From assembly GCA_038087015.1 (NCBI GenBank), contig JASBNA010000004.1, forward strand, positions 248,001-312,000: 64,000 nucleotides of DNA. The letters run 5' to 3'. The DNA is from Cerrena zonata (Eukaryota; Basidiomycota; Agaricomycetes; Polyporales; Cerrenaceae). The first letter of the stretch is position 1; every line of letters starts with the position of its first letter. Shown piece by piece: positions 35,542 through 45,858 of this stretch. The position numbers and the translations under genes were made by a program. Under the pieces are notes generated by a model. That model was not told the origin of the DNA. It worked only from the letters and a program-made list of their open reading frames with translations, and did not search any database.

Positions 35542-36650
35542 TCAATCATCTTCACTGCCTTCCTGCTCTCCATCGCTATGACTCCCAAGGCCCTCAATCT
35601 GTACCAGTCCTTTGGCAGGTGCATCACCATCATCTCCATCACCTTCGGCGTCCTTTTCCTCTCGCTTCTTTCGCATCTTGTCAATGACTTTGTCTGCTCG
35701 ATTGAAGATCCCTGCTGTCGGGGCACCGCATGCAGCACATTTCGGCGTCTTGGCGAAACGTTTGATAGCACATGCTGAGTCGAAGTAATGTCCACAACGG
35801 GTAACGATAGGGTCGGTGTATGGCTTTCGACAGATAAGACATGCAAAGGGTATATCGTCGTCATCCGAGTCCGAGTCTGACTCATCCAGTTGTTGGTTCT
35901 GTGGATTAGCTGCTAATTTATCGAGCTGCCAACCAGCGAGATCTATGGGACACAAACAAATGTTAGTCGGGACCTTACGTGGATGAGGTAAAATACTTAC
36001 ATGTGCCACGATCGTGCAAAAATTTACAAGTGTCTCCGTAGCCACAGAATCCCGTTTCTACGTAGCACGAGTAAGCGACACAGTACAAGAGAAATAGTGG
36101 AAATCGACGTACCTTTATAATCTTTACATACGTCAGGTTGATAGTCAACGATAGTCACCGTTCGGATTGTACTAGTCGATGACCTTTGGGGACCAACACG
36201 CATAGCCTTTGGGATTTCTGAACTCTTTTTGATGTGAGTTCTGTACCCTTTCTGACCTCGGTATAGTCCATCGTCAGGTACATCCTCGTCCTCCGCGGAC
36301 GATTTCTTCTGTCGCTTTCTAAGCTCTTCCTCTGCCTCGTCACCCGCTAGAATTTCCAACACAGCGTTTGAATGGGATCCCTCCGCGGACCATTTAACGT
36401 CAGGACCGTCTTTCCTACGCTCATTATCCATATCGTCCCTCTCGCGCTGGGAAGCGGAACGTTTGGTACCAGCACTAAGAAGATTCCCAACGAATTTCTT
36501 GGAGGGAAGTACCACCTCGGATTTCGATGAAGAGGGAACAGGTACTGCTACGGCACTAGTAGTCGGAGAGACTGAACGCTTTCGACTGGTAGTGGGCCTT
36601 CCCTTGCCCTTTTTCTTGAAGAAAGGTACATTAATTTCAGTAGAGGCCAT
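35542..36650 (-). CDS. CWC24: pre-mRNA splicing factor CWC24 (CCCH + RING)
   Basis: Spliceosome factor (human RNF113A) that joins the activated B complex and guards the 5' splice site; also has a ubiquitin-ligase-type RING. Three exons: the first from 36650 to near 36112, the second around 36059-36001, the third to 35542. The N-terminal third is basic and disordered ([20 protein letters not shown]). The conserved block [20 protein letters not shown] precedes a CCCH finger ([20 protein letters not shown]) split by the first intron. GWQLDKLAA and an acidic linker follow, then the [31 protein letters not shown]. The C-terminus is acidic ([11 protein letters not shown]). Length about 320 residues, as expected. 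A gene that is itself spliced by the machinery it serves; no defects. Confidence 0.95.
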
Positions 36651-38033
36651 TCCTATTCGTTGGTTATTGTGAAAATAGTGTACAGGTAAACGACGGTGAC
36701 CGTTCACTTCAGGATGTGAGTATAGAGTCACTGAGGACACCACTGTCTCTCAAGGCGCTAAATGCTTACTCAGCAACTTTCTGTCACAGTCTGGCCACCA
36801 ATTTGGAACATATGGGATCTACCCGACCTCTTTTTGGTCAGTCACCCTGCGTTTCTACTTCTACATCTTCATGGAAGTTCCAAAGGAAAATATATCCCAC
36901 TGACTTATTTATATTCTACTAGCTTCTTCAATATGAATGTGCTTACCCCTAAGGTCGCTCTCGATCCGCCGCTGAGTATTTCTCCGAGGTTTTCAACCTC
37001 CCCAAGTGAGTGCAGGAAGATCTACGTACGTATGTGCAATACAAATAATAGGGTGTCTTTTGTTTTCACCCTCATCCACATGTGCCCTCTTCGAAAATCC
37101 GCAGTTATACTCAAGCTTCATTAGGTATGTTGGACGACCCCCATGTTTGTTTTGGTCTGCTCTGGTGACTCGGAGAAGACGAATGATACCGATCAAACTT
37201 TCCCTATCACATTTGCCATTGACAGCTTAATCATTTACTTTTGCAAGGCTAGGCTCCCAGCAGTAACCCTTTGATGTTCAGCTGACCATTCACTAGTATT
37301 TAAATGTCGACGGTGAGTGGTTTCTTCTCAAGCAACGTTGGTGTGCCTCATACGTCTCCTTGTACTCTTTTAGCCAGTAACAACGCCGTAACGGCCTGTT
37401 AGTGAATTGAGCTATTTCCATTCACGCGCCTGTCTTCGATTCCAGGTCTTTGGATCATCGGTGACGTAGAAAGTGAAGCCCTGGGAAGCTTTGCAATTGC
37501 AATGCTTATCTCTCGGGGCGTGGTCAAGCGATAGCTATTCAAGAATCAGAACCGTGGAATCACATTATATCTAACCTAGTCTCTGTTTCGTTTGGCAACG
37601 TTTAACTTAACCTTGGTTTCTGTCGAGGTTGCGGGGATACTTCGCAGCGTTACTCCTATAAATTGCGACGGTAAAATTTATGATCGAAAGCCACAGCATC
37701 CATCGATAATTCTCAGTGTGCCTTGGTGCAGTCTTCCTACCTTGTAGCACTCGCACTAGAACGGACCTTGTCTAGCTATCACTTCCTGCTATAATAGCTG
37801 CTATGACCCGTTCGTCTCAATTGTAATCAGCCATAAATTACGCCTGTTCCTCTCTAGCCGTAGGCGATTTGCTAGCTAAGCAGTGATTGTCTGAGTAAGC
37901 TGGTGTGGATGACTCGGCATTTCTGTCTGGGGAACGGATGATGGAATTAGCGCAACTAGACCTTATTATCCCAGGCAAGCCCCCACACGGTGCCGATTGC
38001 CGGGCTTAGTCAGCGTCTGTCTTATCTACGGGC
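36651..38033. other. intergenic region upstream of CWC24 and bZIP
   Basis: 1.4 kb. Overlapping + strand frames at 36716-37124 include hydrophobic stretches such as FLLLHLHGSSKGKYIPLTYL, but the useful frame switches without splice sites. The rest (37230-38030) has no frame of note and is the likely promoter of the bZIP gene. Confidence 0.35.
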
Positions 38034-38201
38034 ATGAAGGCACTCATCGACTTTCTCTTCACCACCGTCCGTCGCCCCGCTGACCGTTTTCTTTTCTCAA
38101 TAGGTGGTGTGTATTGTCACCGTTCTTGCTTTCAAATGGACCCTTTTTCTCATTTTATACGCTCAAACAGACACCGCTATTCGTATTATTATCGCATTTG
38201 A
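38034..38201 (+). promoter_or_regulatory. candidate upstream open reading frame of the bZIP gene
   Basis: ATG at 38034 opens 55 codons (MKALIDFLFTTVRRPADRFL at the start) ending TGA 45 nt before the chosen bZIP start at 38246. It is in a different frame from the bZIP frame. It would act as an upstream ORF only if transcription starts before 38034 and this part is not spliced out; an AG at 38102-38103 could be an acceptor. Fungal amino-acid and sulphur bZIP genes often carry such leaders. Confidence 0.3.
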
Positions 38202-38245
38202 ATAGATTGTCAAAAAACGCAAAGAATACTCATACAGAAGCTGAT

Positions 38246-39223
38246 ATGGCGCCATCGAACCTCCAGGGTTTGAACATCGTCCACCCTCCCCAACCTCAAA
38301 ATCCCTACTTGTCTGACCAGGACTTGTTGGCGGTGCCTCCATTCCCTGACCTCAGTGCTCAACTCGATCTATGGACCAATTTGAATTTCCAAAGCGACGA
38401 ACCGCTTGTCTCCCGGGATGACAGGAGGGATAGCTTTGAAGAAAAAGGGAAAAGTTCAGAGAAAGATAGTCATCGTTATAATATGCCAGAGGAGGAAATG
38501 CAAGATATTGGAAAGATCGCCGAGACCCACGCCCACGAAAACGTTGTAACTGGAACCGTTCTCCCTTCTACGAACGGTAACTCCTCCAATCAACCATTGC
38601 TTAACTTGCAAAGCCTTCCTCTCCAACCTCCTCTCGACATTGGCAGCCTTCTGTCTAGCTTTGGTATTGACCCCTACCAGCTTCCGGCTGTGCAGGCGCA
38701 ACCCTCCCAACCTGCCCCCTCGCTCGCACAACTACTTTCTCTTCATGCATCATCCGTCCGACCAAACCAGCTACCAGCTGCTCCGCCTCCTCAACAGCCA
38801 TCTCCTTTGGAGACTTCAGCGGTTACCCCTGCTCCGAAGCGTCCTCGTACCGCTCGCATGTCGTTCTCCGAGCAATCCGAGCCTGCGAGCCCTATGTCTC
38901 CGGACGCTGACGACAAGCCGAATGGCACACCTGGAAATGCTGCTGAGGACAAGCGTCGGAGAAACACTGCAGCCTCGGCTCGTTTCCGGTTGAAGAAGAA
39001 GGAGCGGGAGGCCGCGTTGGAAAGGAAGGCTAAGGAGCTCGAGAACCGAGTTGGGGAATTGGAAAAGGAGTGTGAGGCTTTGCGTAGGGAAAATGGATGG
39101 TTAAAGGGCCTTGTGGTTGGAGTGACGGGTGCTGGTGCCGTTCAGCAACAGCAACAGCAAGGAGCTTCCACTTCAGGAGCAAAGAGGCCGAGAGAAGAGT
39201 CGGACTCCGCCTTGACTGCCTGA
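38246..39223 (+). CDS. bZIP transcription factor, CYS-3/MetR-like
   Basis: DNA-binding regulator; relatives (Neurospora CYS-3, Aspergillus MetR) switch on sulphur uptake and methionine genes. One exon, 325 residues, start MAPSNLQGLNIVHPPQPQ. A longer in-frame start at 38114 would add 44 residues without family support. Residues 20-220 are Pro/Gln/Leu-rich and disordered. The basic region reads KRRRNTAASARFRLKKKERE with the N-AAS-R-F signature of this subgroup, followed by a zipper: heptad leucines in LENRVGELEKECEALRRENG and WLKGLV. A short Gln run and a basic end close the protein. The absence of introns is unusual for this window. Sulphur control is inferred from the basic region only. Confidence 0.88.
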   Translation: MAPSNLQGLNIVHPPQPQNPYLSDQDLLAVPPFPDLSAQLDLWTNLNFQSDEPLVSRDDRRDSFEEKGKSSEKDSHRYNMPEEEMQDIGKIAETHAHENVVTGTVLPSTNGNSSNQPLLNLQSLPLQPPLDIGSLLSSFGIDPYQLPAVQAQPSQPAPSLAQLLSLHASSVRPNQLPAAPPPQQPSPLETSAVTPAPKRPRTARMSFSEQSEPASPMSPDADDKPNGTPGNAAEDKRRRNTAASARFRLKKKEREAALERKAKELENRVGELEKECEALRRENGWLKGLVVGVTGAGAVQQQQQQGASTSGAKRPREESDSALTA

Positions 39224-39755
39224 GGCTGCGAAGGGGCTTAGGACTTTCCTTGGTTGTGTATAACCGTGCCATTTATTTGATTTGTTTATTTTTTCTTGGT
39301 CATTAACCCTTATTATCGTTTCTCCCCGTTTCGCATTCAACACTGCGCCCGATCCTCCACCCTCCTCTGTAGAACTCGACGGCGTATGAAGAACCATGTC
39401 CAACCATGTATCATCAATTTCCACGTATTCACGAATGTATGAGATACTCCATGTCCTTAGGACGTTATGTTTTAGGCTGTATCCATTTCGAAGTTGACTC
39501 TTATCAATACTATGTGCCAAGTGAATAATACAACAGTATTCCCTTCTATACCTCGAGGCATTACACGTGTCGTCCGCTGTGCATTTTGTTCAACTGGAAC
39601 CCACATCCGCCTTGATGGGATGAGAATAGCAACGGAGTTGTGGCGGCATCCTGACAGGCGCCCATCACTGCTGAATGAGGATGAGCAGATGCTACATTGG
39701 CTGACAGTGTAACACCAACAGGGTTTCATTGAGCACCCTCTCGCCTACGCATTTT

Positions 39756-41294
39756 ATGCTGCCTAGAAATAACGGCGAGCTAATCTCACTGGGTTCGGGT
39801 GACTCTCCGGACAGTCTTTACTATAATCCGTTTGCTGGTCATTCGGAGTCTTCCTTCACTTCCGCCGTTAAACTCTCAAAGAGTCGGGCGGAAACTAGAC
39901 CAATCCACAGGCGACGTGGATCAGAAAGTGCAGCTCGGAAGGATAGAGGCTTTGATATACCCATAGACGAAGATGAAGAACACTCTGGATCCAACTCTCA
40001 TGTGAGGTGGAAGACGGAGGATAATGCCAGCACCCAACCCACCAGCGCTACTGACACACATCCTCTCGCGATTTGGGCATCGTCTTCCAACAATGGCCAG
40101 AATTCATTGAATGGCTCCAGAACCCGTATTAACAGCATATTAAACAGACCTGAACCATTTCACAGCGGTTCTGCGGAATCGTCCGTATTCTACGATGGCC
40201 TGTCATCTGCAGTACCCGACAGAGGTGTCGCAGAGAAGATCGTCATCGTGCACCAGGTATGGTAGGGTTATTGACCATGCTTGTACATACCTAATGATCA
40301 GTTTATTAATGTATACCTGCAGGTCGCTCAGAAGGACTCCCTTGCAGGCGTTGCTCTCAAATATGGCATATCACTCGCAGATTTGAGACGGGCCAACCAA
40401 ATGTGGACCTCCGATTCTATTCATCTACGGAAGGTTCTTTACATACCGTTAGACAAATCACATCGTGCGAAGGAGATCATGATAATGCTTTCCGAGAAAG
40501 AAAAAGATGAGACAGCTGCATCTCCTGGCACCGGCCCCGATGTTGCGGAACGTAGTTTTCCAGAGCATAACCTAACCATTCGTCGTGTGCCCGCCTCACA
40601 TCTTTCCTTCTTTCCGACAAACTCCGACGCGGCCCTGGATAATGCAGCTTCATTTCTCACTTTGCCTCGTTCCAACAGGGTCCGCAAACCTTCGAGTGAA
40701 ACTGGCTTGTCGGATCGTTTATCTTCTCCAATACCTCCTGCTACCGGCATGTACACCACACGGTCACTCCCAACGTCTTCTGGAGGTTCTCCTTCCACTG
40801 GGACACAAATTCGTACCCATATTGCCTCTTTGTTCAATGCCCTCCCTATCGCCCCATCCACTCGTGAAAACCTAATATCTCGACTATCCCTTGACTCAGG
40901 TGCTTCTACACCATCCCAATACAGCGAGGAACAGGATCATGAATTGGAAGATGTGCGCAAAACACGTCGTTCTTCTACAAACACACACTCCCGGTATCTT
41001 TCTAATCCAGATCCTGCTCATCCAATATCATTCCCTTTCCCTGATCATCCTGTCGGCGGACAAAGCCTAGAGTTACAACCAGTTCATTCTTCCCAAGTTT
41101 CTCCCAGACGACTTCCGCGTTCGTCATCTTCAGCCCTTCATACGCCGAATGCCGGTGGTCATATTGGGAGAGCGGAATATCTTTTGCAAGACACTCGGCA
41201 ACCCAGAACCGAGGTGGTGCGTACAGCTCAGTTGGAACCTTCACCCGCCATGCAAGTTCCCTTGAAAGGAAGGGACAGGAACGGCGCGGGTTAG
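39756..41294 (+). CDS. LysM-domain protein, probably intracellular
   Basis: LysM modules bind chitin-type glycans in secreted proteins, but eukaryotic LYSMD-type proteins are intracellular with unknown ligands. Two exons: 39756-40256 and 40323-41294 (1473 nt, 490 residues). Start MLPRNNGELISLGSG; no signal peptide or membrane helix. The LysM lies around residues 160-210 across the intron: VIVHQVAQKDSLAGVALKYG, then ISLADLRRANQMW and LYIPL. Everything else is Ser/Pro/Arg-rich and disordered with many SP/TP sites (TSSGGSPSTGTQ, SPRRLPRSSSSA). This matches the LYSMD-like architecture with one N-proximal LysM. Not a secreted effector on this evidence. The 66-nt intron uses standard sites. Confidence 0.85.
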
Positions 41295-44200
41295 CATAGG
41301 GTGCCTTCGGCAGACTAATGTGGAGGGTCGACATGGTCATGATGATCGTTCAATCGATACGAGTTGAGAATTCGATCAATGTCACATGCAGAAGCAAACG
41401 CTATTGTGGCCTGTTGTACGTTGGGTGACTATTTCTCGATCCCAGTATTGTGTGAATTACAGTCGGACTGATTTGTACTGGGGGACATATCCAGGTCTGT
41501 TGCACATCACACGCTCACAACGTCATATGATACTACAGTACCCTCATGTTGTAAGTGGTGTCATGAACTCATTATGATTTGACGTACAGACCCATTCTGA
41601 CCTCTTTTCAGTGCCTTCGATTCGCACCTGACGTTCATTGGAACCAAGGGCGCAGTTTGTTGACGTCTTCAACAGCTTTGTGCCTGTTTGGTGATCAAGC
41701 TTCTTTCCCATGTTCCAGTTATTCGATTGGACATACGTTCATAGAATGAATGGTAGAGCATTGTCGAAGGTCCCCGTGTCTATAATTGATACCTTGAAAG
41801 TATTGGTTAATCGTTCCATTGGGCAATGGTAGGCTGAGGCATGCGGGAATGTGATCTCGTTTTCAACCCCGAATTCCGCGCCCCTCGCGTCGGAGTTCTA
41901 CGTCGAAGGCTGATAATTGTTCAGCCGTTCTCTCTACCATCTTTAGGGAGGAATTAAATTTGCTGAAGGGAAGATAGAACGTCATGCATGAGTCTTGCTG
42001 AACAGCTATCATTGTGAATATCTAGAAGGAGGAAGTTCTGTTATGTGTAGTGAGTCTCGGTCCATTGCAACGTCTAGGTGCGGTGGATACTGACAGTTAA
42101 CCCCGCTGTGGCAGCATACCCACCAGTTAAGACCGTTTCGTCAACGTTCCATCGTCACCCGTCACGCCAAGAGTAGACACACGGAGTCTGTATGTGGCAA
42201 CTTACCCAACGTGGGAGAAAATAATAAGCATGCGAAGGAAATAGAGTACCCATTCACGACTTCACCTCCAACTTAACAATAAAAACACATTGACAAGTTG
42301 GTTAATTACTTAGTCATATCGCTAGAATTTGCGAATGTTGGTAACAACTGGACGGTCCCATGTATCTATGGGTGTTAACATCATTCTGACCTGCGGAAGA
42401 ATTGTCTATAATCATGGGGGTTATGATTTGTAGATTGAACTTTGACCTCACTCTCATCTACGGACTATTCATATCTTGTAGCCCCGACTTTGCCGCTCGG
42501 TGCGGATGAGAAACGAGGCGAAATCTACACCGACCTCAGGCGTCCAAGGTCTAGGCCCAAAGCTCTACCACTGTTTGTCAACATTGGTGAGACCAACAGC
42601 GTTCTCTACTCTGCATCCTCTTCATCCACTGCGTACATACCGAGAGACGTGACGTGTCACTTCGATTGATGGCGTAACGTTGGAGCGCAGCGTATCACGG
42701 ACCAGGGTTTTGGCGGACGCCTTATTTGACAGTGAGTATTCGTCAATACAGATTTCTACCAAAGTCTGTTGTGCAATGTTTTATCACTCTACGTAGGTGG
42801 GTCTGTGACACTTCGCTCCTTTCGTCTACAGAGATCATATTGCCTATGTACGCTGTGGCTGAATATGCTGATTGGCATGCCGCCGCGACCAATAATTCTC
42901 CCAAACCAACCTGCGCTCTCGCCGATATGACTATTAATTCCGGCCTTCTTTTTTGACGGCGCAATTGGTTAGCTTTTCAACTCAATTGCAACACGATACC
43001 CTACAATAACATCCTACATTGTCTGACATGGACGAACCTCCCGATGATTTGGGTCTCAAGATTTGCTGATTTGATGGGCTGGGATCTTATGCAAATATAC
43101 CCATTGTCTTACCGCTGTGTTGCCGAACGGGTTAGTGTCAGTGATACTGTACGCGATGAGGATTCTCGGTGCTTCTCTGAACACAATGGCCAAGCTTCTG
43201 CAAAACTGTCTCGTTGGTTTGTTCTTCCAGTCAACTCGCCATTAGTGAACCGTAATTTAATCTTTCGGCACAAGGGTTGTACAAATGATAACACCCAACC
43301 GCTACATTGGCTATACCGAACATATGTGTCGCATTTAAATGGCTCTCCTGTTATTTCTTGCGACTAACCCCTGTCTCTATCCGCTTTGCGACATACCATT
43401 CTGGCTGACCAAGAGACTTCGATCACGACTGATCCATGCACAGGGAGCCCCTATATCACCCGATCGATTGCTTCACACATGCATACCACCACATTACAAA
43501 CAGGATCTAAATGGTGAACCGTGACACTGTTTGGCCAATCGGAATCCCGCATCTATTACGAGTGTTGAATTAGGCCACACTTGAAAGCCGAATCACATCC
43601 GGTTGAAAGTTGGACTCCAGCTACGGTCAGAAATTCATAACCATTCGAAGAACTCCAAGTTACTGCAACCGGGCATCCCAGTCTATTCCTTCATCCACTG
43701 ATCGTCTCATCAGAAGGCCGGGTGCATATTCACAGACTATGCCAGGAAAGCGCATCTCTGTAATTGCTTGTAACCGAAGATTCAAATGCACCCGATGCTT
43801 ATGATTTTGCTTCAAGGTTCCGTCTAGAATCCTGACATTCTTTTCCTTGAAGGTGCGATGACCACATTCTGGTATGTTTTATGTAAAGTAGCAACCGTTC
43901 GTTCTACGTAACTACAATCTGCCATCTATATCCGTTTGAATCTTTGACAAATCATATTGCATAGACAGATATACAGCGATCCTCTGTGAGCTTTTTTCAT
44001 CTCGATATGAAGGCCTGGTATGGTCCCGGGTGCCCGAGATTTGCAGACTGGCCAATGGAACTACCAATTTTCCAATTTGCCTTGCCCTGATTGGCCGCGA
44101 AGATGAAAGTTCTTACATCTGGGTTTCGTAGACCACGTTTGTGCCGTCCAAGTTCTATCAAGGTTTCATCTCCTCCTTCCTCTACCACTCTCATACAGCA

Positions 44201-44679
44201 AGAACACCGTGTCCTCCAATGAAAACAGCGGCATCTTACTTGCGCTCTGCGGCGCCTGATCGTCTCGGAGCAATAGGACAGTCTGAGTTGATGCGCTGTG
44301 TCCCCACGGCCTTACGTTGAACGCGAGTGTGCGATTTGCGCACTTTCAGTGCCTTGAAGTCCGAATGCACAAAGAAGGGAAACGTAATGATGGGGAAGAA
44401 GGCGAAGGTGATCGCTCCAAATCGTGTCGCAAGTGATCCCCCTTGGCGTGGAACAGGTATACCGTACATAATTTCCAAGACACATCCCATTCATACACTG
44501 TCGTTTTCCAAATTAACGAAAAGAAGATGAAGATCCGTAATGAGTCAAATTTACAAAGATTCGATATACTAGGTTCAAATACAATAAGAGCACTGAGCGT
44601 AATTAGTCATGGGGTCATATTGGCATGTCGGTGCACAATCCTACAATTACAAAAACAAAACAACGAAGAAGATTATAGT
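41295..44679. other. gene-poor block, 3.4 kb
   Basis: Between the LysM gene and the end of the first WOPR gene. Open frames are short, switch frame often and show no domain. One + strand frame at 42467-42580 (PTLPLGADEKRGEIYTDLRR) follows a TTGTAG acceptor and could be an exon. No repeats longer than about 15 bp were noticed. It may contain untranslated RNA, but nothing can be shown. Confidence 0.4.
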
Positions 44680-45858
44680 CTAGATTTTATTGACATGTCG
44701 AAATTGTCGGAGATAATCATCGTCAATGTCATGGCGTTTTGGCGGTGTGATGTTCTGCAAATATTCAAGAGGTGCAAGCTGAGGGCGAGAGGGATCTTCC
44801 GATGGCGGCCTGACAGCGGCAGGAAGAATGGGTCGCAATTGGTAACTTGAAGAAGGTGCCGCGGGTTGTATTGCGGTTTGTCTGGGTGGTTCGTTCTGGA
44901 CAGGGCGGGGAGGTGTGTTTGTGCCGTATTGGCTTTGCACGTCAAGAGAAGCCCGCTGCTGCCCGCCTTGCGTTTTGGGTGACCTTCGGGGTTGTGCGGC
45001 ACGAGCGGGGATGTATAGTCCTTCAGGAGCCTCGAGGAAACGCAACACAGGGATATCATCCACCGTGCGGAGCTCATCCTGGGTTTCGTGGGTATAGTAT
45101 GCATCTGTGGAATATTCAAGACATTAGCGGATAGAGAGATGATGCCAAGGGATAAGACACCCACTGAGATGCCACTTCGGGCCACTTCGGACACCATCGA
45201 TGTATACGGAGTATGTCTGCTTGACCAATGGTTCGCTATCGATAGATGAGGACATCTGGAGACGAGCACGAGTTGGGTATCCTTACCTAAAGGTGCCGAT
45301 CCTGGTCAGGATGGAAGACCTGTTGGTGGCCTCCTTCTCATAGTAGAGCAAAAAGTCCTAGAGCCGAAGAAGGTCAGTATACGACGAACCCCAAAGCAAT
45401 CATATCCCCGCACCTCTCTATTGACAGACCGAAAGAGGTAAGTCACGAGAATCGATGGCTGAAGCAGTGAAGTCGATACATACCTGGCTCTGCTCGGGCC
45501 CCAGCAACGACCTACATCTACGGTCAGCATGATGAACAATTTTTTGAATGGTATTAGATGTACCCTCGGTGAAGCGCTGAATCTCTTGGCCTGTGACTTC
45601 GAGAGGGTTATTACTACGTTCCTCCCAAACATAGACACAACCAGAGCGCAGAGAAAGACGCTCCTGGTCATCGAGGCGTCGTTTGACCATGGGTAGGATA
45701 CCGTTGCGCACGGCGTGGAGAACCCTGTTACGCACAAGCAAAGTAATAGGTTTTGGAAAAGTGAAGTGTAACTGCAGCCCGAGGTACACTGACCTGTTAG
45801 CGTCGTTTGCATTCCTTATTCTGAGGTTGACACAAGTTGGACGTTGCATGGCGGACAT
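44680..45858 (-). CDS. Gti1/Pac2 (WOPR) transcription regulator 1
   Basis: WOPR proteins (Wor1, Ryp1, Pac2, Gti1) are fungal master regulators of morphology and development that bind DNA with a two-part domain. Seven exons: 45858-45794, 45724-45564, 45511-45484, 45417-45414, 45357-45287, 45235-45165 and 45104-44680 (825 nt, 274 residues). The fourth exon is only 4 nt. WOPRa: VNLRIRNANDANRVLHAVRN, RRLDDQERLSLRSGCVYVWE, then FTEGRCWGPSRAREDFLLYY across the microexon. WOPRb: LVKQTYSVYIDG, GPKWHLNAYYTHETQDELRT and VDDIPVLRF. The C-terminal 120 residues are Pro/Gln-rich, typical of activation regions. Alternative start at 45849 (MQRPTC). Gene-poor flanks on both sides suggest extensive regulatory DNA. 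Confidence 0.92.

Noticed and set aside
38456..38731. 91-codon frame antisense to the bZIP gene
   Set aside because: Shadow of a Pro/Leu-rich coding region; no independent content or start context.
45171..45190. Tandem 10-mer GCCACTTCGG x2 in WOPR gene 1
   Set aside because: The encoded length equals that of the paralogue, so it is not a recent insertion.
45306..45812. 168-codon minus-strand frame across the WOPR gene
   Set aside because: It reads the introns of WOPR gene 1 in another frame; the spliced model explains the locus.
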